Shown here in pieces: positions 5,592 through 13,500 of a DNA stretch of 19,315 bases. The DNA lies in the NCBI GenBank assembly GCA_023394045.1, contig JAEXBN010000019.1, positions 1 to 19,315 on the forward strand, in the 5' to 3' direction. The stretch is from Bacillota bacterium. Lineage in GTDB: Bacteria; Bacillota; Clostridia; Tissierellales; Peptoniphilaceae. Positions within the stretch are counted from its first letter, which is position 1, and each line of letters starts with the position of its first letter. A program made the position numbers and the translations under genes. Below the pieces are notes generated by a model. That model made no database searches. It was not told the DNA's origin and saw only the letters and a list, made by a program, of their open reading frames with translations.

Positions 5592-7328
5592 TTACAATTT
5601 CCAGTTGGCTGCCCGTTCTCTGGCCTGGATGAATGCGGAGTAAATTCCTTCTTGGCTCACCAAATCCTGATGTTTCCCTTCTTGCACCAACCGGCCATCA
5701 TCAATCACGAGGATCTGATCTGCTTTTCTCACCGTTGAAAGCCGGTGGGCGATCGAGATCACGGTGTGTCCTTTCGATAATTCTTCGATCGCTGCGAGAA
5801 TCTCGGCTTCATTTTCAGGATCCACGGAGCTGGTCGCTTCATCTAGAAGAATAATCGGCGCATTTTTAAGGAGGGCGCGGGCAATGGAAATGCGTTGCTT
5901 TTCCCCTCCGGAAAGAGAGCTGCCTCCCTCGCCGACCATCGTGTCGTACCCGTCGGGAAGCTCCATAATAAAGTGATGGCAGCGCGCTTTTTTGGCTGCT
6001 TCCACGACTTCTTCATGGCTGGCCTGAGGATTGGCAAAACGGATATTGTTTTCGATCGTATCCCGGAACAGATAAACATCCTGAAAAACAAGGGAAAGAT
6101 TTTTCAGTAAGGTTCTCACTTGATACTCTCGTACATCCTTTCCGCCCAATCGGATTTCTCCGCGATCGACATCATAGAAGCGCGCGATCAAACTGATGAT
6201 GGTCGTTTTTCCGGATCCGGACGGTCCGACGATCGCCGTCTTGGAACCTTGTGGAATCGTAAAGGAAAGATCTTTAAGGACGGGATTTCTTTTGTCGTAG
6301 CTAAAACTCACCTGATCAAAGACGATCTCTTGGCTTTCGACGACTTCCAACGTCCCGTCGCTGATCTGGGGAATATCTAATACCTCATCCAAATATTGCA
6401 TGTTCGCGGGATTTTTAACCAGTAAAACGGCCGCATTTTCCAGCGGCTTCAGCCCTCCAAAAATCATAAATCCCGCAGCGGACACCGTGAGCGCTTGTGG
6501 AAGTAAAACCTCCCCTTTCGTATAAAGATAGCAAGAAAACAGCGTCACCAGCAGACTCGACAGGTTGATCAGGGTCGAAAAAATTCTCGAACAAATCGTA
6601 AAGACCATCTCAAAGTGCACCTGAGAACGGCGAAGCTCCTCCGACGCATCCTTTAACCTCGAATGAATTTCTTCCACCATGCCCTCATCCGTAAAAGGAA
6701 AACTGCGGAGCACAGGAATTCCACTAATCCCATCCACCAGCGCATCGCCTAGCTGAGTAATGGCCGCATGCTCACATGCCACCTCTCTCTTGGACTGATG
6801 GATCATAAAAAAGACGCAGAGCCAAATCAGAATTAAACAAAGGAACGTTAAAATGCCAACTTGAGGATTGACGCCAAACATCCCAATGAAGAGGAAAAAG
6901 GAGGTGGAAAGACCCGAAACCGCAAAATCGATGCTCATGGCGGAGTAGTTTTCAAGGCTTTTCATCACATTGGTAAACGCCGCCATAATTCTCGACAAGC
7001 TTTGTTCGGCGAAATATCCCATCGGCGCATTTTTCAGCTTTTCTCCAACGGCAAGCCGATAATCCTTGAAAATTCCAAAGAAAACGCCATCGCTCAGGCC
7101 ATTTTTTGCCCATCCGGTCAAAAAATTGAAAACAAAAGAGGCAAAAAGCACGCCGAAAATTGTCCAAATCCGTTCATGGTTCATTTGATTCATCCAACCA
7201 AAGGCAAGGAAGAGTGCAAAAAATCCAAACAAGATCGACGCTTGCTGGAGAAAAATCATGAACATCCCCATTTTCAGACGATTTTTATATTGCCCGGCTA
7301 ATTTGAGTGATAATTTGATAAACTGCAT
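5592..7328 (-). CDS. ABC half-transporter, second subunit (membrane domain fused to ATPase), 578 aa
   Basis: A type-I-exporter-fold half-transporter with about six membrane helices in residues 1-300, then a nucleotide-binding domain. Visible motifs are Walker A GPSGSGKT (368-375), Q-loop Gln 416, signature LSGGE (472-476), Walker B ILLDEA (493-498) followed by TSSVDPENE, and switch His 528. I place the start at ATG 7328, not 7358, because GGGGGAGGAG lies six bases before it; it then overlaps the upstream ABC gene by 31 bp, indicating translational coupling. The pair probably forms a heterodimer. The architecture and the 'DPENE' D-loop recall the YbtPQ/IrtAB-type subfamily, some of which import siderophores, but the substrate cannot be read from sequence. 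No clear terminator follows. Confidence 0.9.
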   Translation of the reverse strand: MQFIKLSLKLAGQYKNRLKMGMFMIFLQQASILFGFFALFLAFGWMNQMNHERIWTIFGVLFASFVFNFLTGWAKNGLSDGVFFGIFKDYRLAVGEKLKNAPMGYFAEQSLSRIMAAFTNVMKSLENYSAMSIDFAVSGLSTSFFLFIGMFGVNPQVGILTFLCLILIWLCVFFMIHQSKREVACEHAAITQLGDALVDGISGIPVLRSFPFTDEGMVEEIHSRLKDASEELRRSQVHFEMVFTICSRIFSTLINLSSLLVTLFSCYLYTKGEVLLPQALTVSAAGFMIFGGLKPLENAAVLLVKNPANMQYLDEVLDIPQISDGTLEVVESQEIVFDQVSFSYDKRNPVLKDLSFTIPQGSKTAIVGPSGSGKTTIISLIARFYDVDRGEIRLGGKDVREYQVRTLLKNLSLVFQDVYLFRDTIENNIRFANPQASHEEVVEAAKKARCHHFIMELPDGYDTMVGEGGSSLSGGEKQRISIARALLKNAPIILLDEATSSVDPENEAEILAAIEELSKGHTVISIAHRLSTVRKADQILVIDDGRLVQEGKHQDLVSQEGIYSAFIQARERAANWKL

Positions 7329-9250
7329 TTTTGCTCCTCCCCCAAATATTGCTTCCAAAGGCTTGCGTAGAGCGGAACGTTCATCAACTCATCATGTTTT
7401 CCCTTCGCGATGATTCGCCCTTGATCCATTAAAATAATTTGGTGCGCCTGTTTGATCGTGTTGAGCCGATGCGCCACGATCACAAGATTTTTCCCTTTGA
7501 CGAGATGAGAGATGGCTTCTTGAATGAGCGCCTCATTTTCCGGATCCGCATAAGCCGTCGCTTCATCCAAAAGAATGGTGGAAGCAGGCTTCAAAATCGC
7601 TCTGGCCAACGTGATCCGCTGGCGTTCGCCGCCCGACATGGCACCGCCGGCTTCTCCCGCTTTCGTCTCATATCCATCAGGAAGCGCCAGAATAAAATCA
7701 TGACAATGCGCCGCCGCCTTGGCAGCTGCAATGATTTCCTCTTCCGTTGCATCGGGCTTTCCCAGCCGGATGTTGTCCCGGATACTGACATCAAAAAGGA
7801 AATTATCTTGCGAAACGAAAGAAATTTCTTCCGCCAGCTGCTGAAAAGAAATGCTCCGGGTATCCACTCCGCCAATCGAAATGGTTCCCGATGATTGATC
7901 CCAAAAGCCTGCCAAAAGCTTGACCACGGTGGATTTTCCGCCGCCGGAGGGACCCACAAGCGCCGTCACTTCTCCGGGCTTGGTTTCAAAGGAGATCTGA
8001 TGCAAGACCTCCGTCCCATCATGATAAGAAAAACTGACCTCGTTCAATTGGATGCCCTGGCTCCGATCGAGCTCCACCCGCGTGTCGGCATCCGGGCGCT
8101 TTTGAACAGGCATATCCAGCAATTCTTGGATGGACACCCAGGTATTGGAGGCCGTCTGAAAAAGCTCAAAACTCATCATGAGGGTAAACGCCTGCGGCAA
8201 AATGGAAATCGGAAGAACAAAGGCTAAAAGCATGGTTTCGATGCCGATCTGTCCCGTTCCATATAAGTAGAAAGCCAACGGCATGCTCACGATCTGCGGG
8301 GTCATGATCGCCGCCATCATCAGCGCTTTGCCAAACCAGCTTTGCTTCCACCATTTCATCGTGGAAAAATGATAAAATTTCACCGCGTCGGCAAATTTAC
8401 CATACGATGCGTTGTCCTGTGCAAACGCCTTGATCACGGGGATTCCGCGAACGTATTCCGCGCTTCGGTCGGCAACATTGGCATAGCTCGAAAGCCATAC
8501 GACCATTCGGCTGCGGTATTTATACATCATCGCCGCCATGCCAATAAAAGCGACGGGAAGCGGGGTAAAGACGGATAAACCAACCCGCCAGTCTAAGAAA
8601 AATAAAATGAGGATACAAAGGATGGGATGTAAAAGTCTGCTGGGCAGTTCCGGCATCAGATGGGCGACCCAGTCTTCCATGTCGGCCACGCGATCCATGA
8701 GGATGACTTTAATCTTCCCTACCGGATGATCCACAAAATATCCCATCGGAATCACTTTTAATTTTTCAAACAACGTCTGCCTCAATTTTGCAAGAATCGA
8801 AAAGGAGGTTTGATGGGAGAGGGTGGTGCTGACTCCGGTAAAGATCAGATACAGCAGCAAGGAGCCCATCGCCAAAAAAGCATCGTTCAAAAGGGAAGCA
8901 AATTCAACGGGGTGGCCGCTGGCGCGACGAATCAACCACCCTGCAGCGTAAGCGCTGAAAAAATAGGAAGCAAAACTAAAAAGTTCTCCCACGCAAGCAA
9001 GCGCGATCGAAAGACGCATCCTTCCCTTACATTCAGGAGCCACGCTCATGAGCGCTTTGTTGAGCCCCCCAACGCTCATTTTCTCTTGTTTCTCACTTTG
9101 TTCCACATCACGTTCGATGCGCTGCATAATTTCATCAGGGACGTCCAAATGCAGACTCTCAATTTCTTTCATTAACTGTTCATTCTGTTTTGAATGTTTG
9201 CGATCGACCGCACGATCGTGCACGGTCTCTGAATATGTTTTCTTTTGCAT
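7298..9250 (-). CDS. ABC half-transporter, first subunit (membrane domain fused to ATPase), 650 aa
   Basis: This half-transporter has a polar, coiled-coil-prone extension of about 70 residues before the first membrane helix, then six predicted helices and an ATPase domain. Motifs are Walker A GPSGGGKS (433-440), Q-loop Gln 481, signature MSGGE (538-542), Walker B ILLDEA (559-564) with AYADPENE, and switch His 594. The Walker B Glu is present in both subunits, so both ATP sites may be catalytic. ATG 9250 is preceded by a modest GGAA about ten bases upstream. It is the second gene of an operon starting with a 56-aa membrane protein (9507) from the promoter at 9539-9568. Its last 31 bases overlap the next subunit's start. 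Confidence 0.9.
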   Translation of the reverse strand: MQKKTYSETVHDRAVDRKHSKQNEQLMKEIESLHLDVPDEIMQRIERDVEQSEKQEKMSVGGLNKALMSVAPECKGRMRLSIALACVGELFSFASYFFSAYAAGWLIRRASGHPVEFASLLNDAFLAMGSLLLYLIFTGVSTTLSHQTSFSILAKLRQTLFEKLKVIPMGYFVDHPVGKIKVILMDRVADMEDWVAHLMPELPSRLLHPILCILILFFLDWRVGLSVFTPLPVAFIGMAAMMYKYRSRMVVWLSSYANVADRSAEYVRGIPVIKAFAQDNASYGKFADAVKFYHFSTMKWWKQSWFGKALMMAAIMTPQIVSMPLAFYLYGTGQIGIETMLLAFVLPISILPQAFTLMMSFELFQTASNTWVSIQELLDMPVQKRPDADTRVELDRSQGIQLNEVSFSYHDGTEVLHQISFETKPGEVTALVGPSGGGKSTVVKLLAGFWDQSSGTISIGGVDTRSISFQQLAEEISFVSQDNFLFDVSIRDNIRLGKPDATEEEIIAAAKAAAHCHDFILALPDGYETKAGEAGGAMSGGERQRITLARAILKPASTILLDEATAYADPENEALIQEAISHLVKGKNLVIVAHRLNTIKQAHQIILMDQGRIIAKGKHDELMNVPLYASLWKQYLGEEQKCSLSNYHSN

Positions 9251-9318
9251 AAAATGAATTTCCTATCGTTATCGTTCTCTATCGTTCCATTTTTTATCGT
9301 GATAAAATGAGCCTCTCG

Positions 9319-9338
9319 AAGTTAGCTTTAGCTAACTT
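9319..9338. promoter_or_regulatory. 20-bp perfect palindrome in the ABC operon leader
   Basis: aagttagctttagctaactt: 9-bp arms around a central TT. It overlaps the stop codon of the 56-aa gene (9337-9339) and lies about 70 bp before the first ABC gene. The arrangement resembles DtxR/IdeR-type metal-regulator boxes (aGgTTAGsCTAACct-like), which would suit an iron-linked transporter. It could instead act in RNA as a hairpin that lowers downstream expression or stabilises the transcript. No T run follows on the minus strand, so a full terminator is unlikely. Confidence 0.45.
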
Positions 9339-9507
9339 AAGGGCGAAAAGGAAGGGTCTTCACGTGAAACATAAAATAGTACACATGCGCCAGCCAAACG
9401 AGAGCGAGAATCATGCACGGCGCCCAGATCGCTTTTCGCGCCATCATAAAGATGCCAAATCCCATAAGAAGCGTGACCATCGCCATGATGCTGACCTTCA
9501 TCTTCAT
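9337..9507 (-). CDS. small two-helix membrane protein, 56 aa
   Basis: The frame from ATG 9507 encodes MKMKVSIMAMVTLLMGFGIF... ending VKTLPFRP, with a TAA at 9337-9339. It has two hydrophobic segments (about residues 5-21 and 32-48) joined by a short basic loop (MARKAIWAP), which makes it an integral membrane protein of hairpin topology. GGGG lies about eight bases before the ATG, and the operator-containing promoter (9539-9568) sits directly upstream. The gene precedes two ABC half-transporters by 86 bp on the same strand, so an accessory role in that transporter is plausible; I know of no family to assign. Met-rich, hydrophobic coding with few Asp/Glu supports this frame over the overlapping ones. 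Confidence 0.65.
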   Translation of the reverse strand: MKMKVSIMAMVTLLMGFGIFMMARKAIWAPCMILALVWLAHVYYFMFHVKTLPFRP

Positions 9508-9538
9508 CAATAAAACCCCTATGTAAAATCATGAGGCT

Positions 9539-9568
9539 CTTATATAAGACGATCGGTCAACCGATCAA
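9539..9568 (-). promoter_or_regulatory. promoter of the ABC operon with a built-in palindromic operator
   Basis: On the minus strand, -35 TTGATC (9563-9568) and -10 TATAAG (9539-9544) are 18 bp apart (or TATATA, 9541-9546, with 16 bp). The spacer contains the palindrome GATCGGTTGACCGATC (9551-9566), which overlaps the -35. A third GATCGG half-site lies upstream at 9572-9577, one helical turn (11 bp) from the next. A repressor of the TetR or MarR type binding here would block RNA polymerase. No regulator gene of that type is in the window. Confidence 0.6.
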
Positions 9569-9934
9569 GCGCCGATCAAACATCCTTCCTCATCCTCATT
9601 TCCTCTCCACAAGCATCGCGCTTCCCCGCTCATTGCCTGCGATGACTTTTATACTTATTGCTTTTATTTCCTCTAGCTATATTGATTTTGTTTTCTTTCG
9701 TTGTATCGCTTTTATCCCTTTAGGGATCTTGCTGTTGCTTCCTTAAGTTGTATTGCGTTGTCTCCTTAAGTTATCTGGCTGTTGTCGCCTTAAGTTATCT
9801 TGCTGTTGCTTCCTTAAGTTAGCCATAAATAACTACTATGGTGTTGATTGTAGAAGAATCCACTGGCTTTTGCAAGAGAAAAAGCGCGTGCTGCGCGGGG
9901 GATGTGCTTCACTGTGCCCTCATAAAAGGCGATC
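9569..9934. other. non-coding region upstream of the ABC promoter
   Basis: Apart from the 24-bp repeats (9729-9823) I see no gene. The plus strand is pyrimidine-rich between 9580 and 9730 (tcctcatcctcatttcctct, then cttttatcccttt). Short open frames here have no ribosome-binding sites and no recognisable products. Confidence 0.4.
9729..9823 (+). repeat. four tandem 23-24-bp repeats with a CCTTAAGTT core
   Basis: Units start at 9729, 9753, 9776 and 9800. Each reads approximately ttgctgttgcttccttaagt followed by ta and two variable bases. The core CCTTAAGTT is invariant in all four and the left half varies. The same TTAAG word, in 'gctaacttaaggg', recurs at the palindrome at 9319-9342. No coding function is apparent. 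Confidence 0.7.
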
Positions 9935-10196
9935 GCCCACGGATTTCCGTGGGCAAATGAGAGGAAATGTTTTGTTGCCTACACCCCCGTAGGCACATCC
10001 TTTTTTCATCGATTTACCTACGCTTTTTGTAGGCTCATGTCCCGTCATGGGCATTAGCCTACGAAAATCCGTAGGCAAAATCATCTCATCATGCTTGTGC
10101 CTACAAAACCGTAGGCAACGAAGAGTGATTCGCTTCAGCCTACGATTTTGCGTAGGCTGAGGCGCGATTTTATCGATTGCCAACGTCGTGTGGGCA
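9935..10196. repeat. array of six or seven hairpins at about 41-bp spacing (GCCTACG...CGTAGGC)
   Basis: Perfect or near-perfect inverted repeats lie at 9935-9954, 9977-9994, 10017-10033, 10057-10076, 10099-10116 and 10138-10157. A degenerate seventh is at 10178-10196. Five share the stem GCCTAC(G)/(C)GTAGGC or its core. The first has GCCCACGGA/TCCGTGGGC, with both arms changed so that pairing is kept. Loops (2-7 bases) and the 21-23-bp spacers all differ, but centres are 39.5-41.5 bp apart. The longest stem (10135-10160) has 10 bp. It lies downstream of the restriction gene and upstream of the ABC promoter, in neither coding sequence. Confidence 0.85.
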
Positions 10197-10206
10197 CTCT
10201 ACAATT

Positions 10207-10458
10207 TGACGCACATTGCCTACTTGCCCCGTCCTGACGCGCATTGCCTACACGCCCCGTCCTGACGCGCATTGCCTACTTGCCTCGTCCTGACGCGCAT
10301 TGCCTACACGCCTCGTCCTGACGCGCATTGCCTACACGCCTCGTCTTGACGCGCATGGCCTACGCGCCCCGTCCTAACGCGCATGGCCTACACGCCTCGT
10401 CCTGACGCACATTGCCTACACGCCCCGTCCTGACGCGCATTGCCTACACACCTCGTCC
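10207..10458 (+). repeat. nine 28-bp tandem repeats (minisatellite)
   Basis: Units of exactly 28 bp begin at 10207, 10235, 10263, 10291, 10319, 10347, 10375, 10403 and 10431. Each contains TGACGCGCATTGCCTACACG with the ending CC(C/T)CGTCC. Variation is mostly confined to a few positions (aca/act, ccc/ctc, gca/gcg, att/atg). Each junction forms the palindrome CGTCCTGACG. The GCCTAC word equals the left stem arm of the hairpin array just upstream, without the right arm. There are no spacers between units, so this is not a CRISPR array. Confidence 0.9.
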
Positions 10459-10580
10459 CGTCATGCCACACATTCCCCGCATCATCGTTCCACGTCGGAT
10501 CATGGTTCAAAACCAAGCGATATCACGAGCCGAATGGAAGGCGCATGTATATTTAAGGCCACAGCAGCCACGATACAAGT
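10459..10580. other. short spacer between the minisatellite and the restriction gene
   Basis: This 120-bp stretch holds no gene, no clear terminator for the restriction operon and no repeat. Two more CGTC/CGTT-type words occur at its start, as if the array were decaying outward. Confidence 0.3.
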
Positions 10581-13500
10581 TTAATGAAGATCAAAGAGCT
10601 TCTCCAGCTGCGCCTCAAGCGTCCCGTTTTTCGCATACTCCAACGTATCGCACCGCTTGATGTTGTGCTTATCGATGTGAATTTCATCACTGAACCCGAG
10701 GATGTAGCGAAGACAGATCCGGTAAATGATCTCGGTCGGTGCGCAGCCGTAGACCTGATGAGCAAAAATATGATTCAGCCGCTCGGCACTGTCCGGGTAG
10801 AGTGCCCGCATCCGCTTGCTCCGATACAGGCGAGTCACGATTTCGGTCAGGTACATGCCCGACTTCATATAAAGGTCAGCGAAGGTATTGTTCGGTTCAT
10901 CAAAACAGCCGGGATTTTCCTGTTCCAATCGGTCGGCCATCTCTTTCACCACACGTCTCGGCGTGAAAATCTGATTCGTGCGCTGTGGCGGAATATAGTC
11001 AAAAATATCGCCCGTCGTGTTTTCATCAAAATAGTTGGAAAGGTCGCGGCAGCGTTTCATGAACTCCACAACAGCATCATTGAACACCACCTCATCAAAC
11101 AGATGTCCGTCGAAATGTTTCGTCTCGCCATCCTCCGCCGTGTAGTCGCCCCCGTCCCGCAGGAAGCGGAAGTTGTCGAGCGTCACGCCTTTCCCATTTT
11201 GCGGGTTGACGGTGACTTCCCAGAACACATCCGCCGGAACGAGGGAATCGAAATTCGCCAGCGTCGTGTTCTCATCGCCGTAAGCCATCAGGAACGCCGG
11301 AATCGTACGGGAGAACCCGCGCAAATGATCGCGGATGCTGCCTTCAATCGAATCCTTTTCTCTGTTTTTCTTTTCGGTTTCAACCGTTTCAACGATGGTT
11401 TCCGCAGCTGCCTTTATAATTTCCTGATCATGGAGCGTCTGCTGAATGCTTTTCACCATGGACTGGTATCCCTGTTGGGAGCGCTGCGCATAGTCCTCAT
11501 CAATTTTACTGATGTCCGCCGTGGGCGCTCCTGACTCCTGCGCCTCGGAAATTTTATCGTCGCGCTCCGTCCTCAGCTGATGATCCCGGATGGTGTAGTC
11601 GCCATACTCCCGGTTCACCACATTATCCGTGAGTTCCTGAATCTTGCGCTCCAGATGATTCTGCGTGGACTTTTTCAAGTCGCCTCCGTACTGCTGGCAT
11701 GCGGTTTCCATCAGCTTGGACGCGATCGGCTTGGCGAAGGTCTCACGCAGCATCCCCAGCTCATCCTTCTTCGGATTCGGATTCTTCTGATGTTCTTCGG
11801 TCACTTCCTGCACCTGTTGAACCAACGCCTCGTCAATCGCCCTGTACACCTTATCGCCGAACAGATCGCTCGCCGTTCCGATCACCTGCTCCTGCGGAAT
11901 CTCCACCTCTCCATTTTCATTCAGATTCAATGCGCCCGCGGTCTCCTCATCCACGCCAACCGGCGCAAGGCTCTTCGGCTCCTCGATGGCCTGCATATTG
12001 TTAATCATGTCGATCACTTCCTTCGGCGCACCAAAAATACCAGAGATGTTCACAAACAGGAAATTCGACATGAAACCACGCTCTACGACTTCCTTCGCGT
12101 GGATGTGGCGCGGAATCGTCAGAACCTTCTCCGCGTCCAGCTCAACCATCGCGCCGTTTTCATCCTCGCCATACACGGGAAAGAAATTCAACAACTCACG
12201 GACATGAGTCGTTCTCTGATCGGTGTCCCCCTTGTCGCCGGAGGTTTCCGGGATCAAATCATTGGCAAACTGCTCAAAAATCGTCAGCGTCCGGGCGGGA
12301 TCAAAATCAAACACATACGCATCCGTTTTTCGGTAGGAATTTCCACTCGAATCCTGGAAGAGACACGGATTCTGCGCACGGAACGCCGCCTGCATGTAAA
12401 GTGCGGGACTCGCCATATTGGACAGCATCAGCACCGCCGTCCATTCCGGAATGGTGATGCCCGTCGTCAGCTGTCCGACAGACAGCGTGATCGTCTTGTC
12501 ATACTCTTTAATCGCTTTTGTGACCTTATCGAACGACTTCTCGTTCTCATCATCATCGTCCAGCTTTCCGTCGCCGGCAGCGAGCACGATCGCATAATCT
12601 TGGAACACCGGATGCAGCCGGAGCTTCTTCGCCAACGCCTTAGCGCTCGCCACACGATTCAAGAGCCAGAAGGTATACTTCAGTTCCTCCCGCAGTTCCG
12701 GCGTGGAGAACGGAAACTTATCCTGGCGGGTCAGCGCATCCAAAAACGCATCCACGTCCGCATCATGCACAAACTTTTCGGACTCATTCGTCGCAAAGAA
12801 CTCATTCAAATCAAACGCGTATTCCTCTGCATCATGATCCGCAAGATCAATCCCGTGGCTGATTTTGTCGCGAACCATGTCGGACATCTGGTAGGTGAAA
12901 AGGGATAGCCTTGGTAGATGGGCATAAGGATTTTCAATCTCGCTGGATACATCCCAGTCGCGCTTCCTTTTCTGCTCATCAGCATACGTCCAATTGTAGA
13001 TCGCCTCTTCCGGGAACTTATCATTCGCCAGCGCCTTAAACGGCGTACCGGACAGGTGCAGCGTCCACTGGTGGCGGATATGCTGAAACGCGGTATCCGT
13101 CTTGTACGTATCCACCCCCTCATGCGCCTCATCCACGATCATCATGTCCCAGTTGATGCCCTTCTCCGACTCCAGCTCCGACAGCTTGTCATGCTGCCCG
13201 CCGAAATAGATCGAGCCTTTCAGATCCTGCAACGAAACAAACTCAATACATCCCTTGATTTTCTCATCTCCCTCGCGCGAAAGATGCTCCAAATACTTCT
13301 CGCGGGAAAGTACATATTTTTCCTTTCGAATTCCCTCCACATTGCTGACAAACAGATACCCCGACTGCGGGCCGAAGAAGGTTGCATAATCCGCATACCA
13401 AGAATGCGCGATCGCCGGACGGTTGGTGACGATCAGAATATTTTTCACACCAAGTTTCATGCACAGATCATACGCCGAAAGCGTCTTTCCGAAACGCGGC

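Noticed and set aside
5412..5738. Plus-strand frames of 84-108 codons upstream of and overlapping the ABC gene end
   Set aside because: No ribosome-binding site or recognisable product. The region is better explained by the ISNCY-like fragment on the minus strand.
7329..7358. Ten extra N-terminal residues of the second ABC subunit
   Set aside because: The GGGGGAGGAG ribosome-binding site lies inside that extension, six bases before ATG 7328, so the shorter start is preferred.
9977..10008. Rho-independent terminator (hairpin followed by TTTTTT on the plus strand)
   Set aside because: No plus-strand gene lies upstream, the T run begins several bases after the stem, and the hairpin is one member of a regular array.
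9935..10458. CRISPR array
   Set aside because: The 28-bp units have no spacers. The hairpin units have 18-20-bp stems with differing loops instead of an identical repeat, and no cas gene is in the window.
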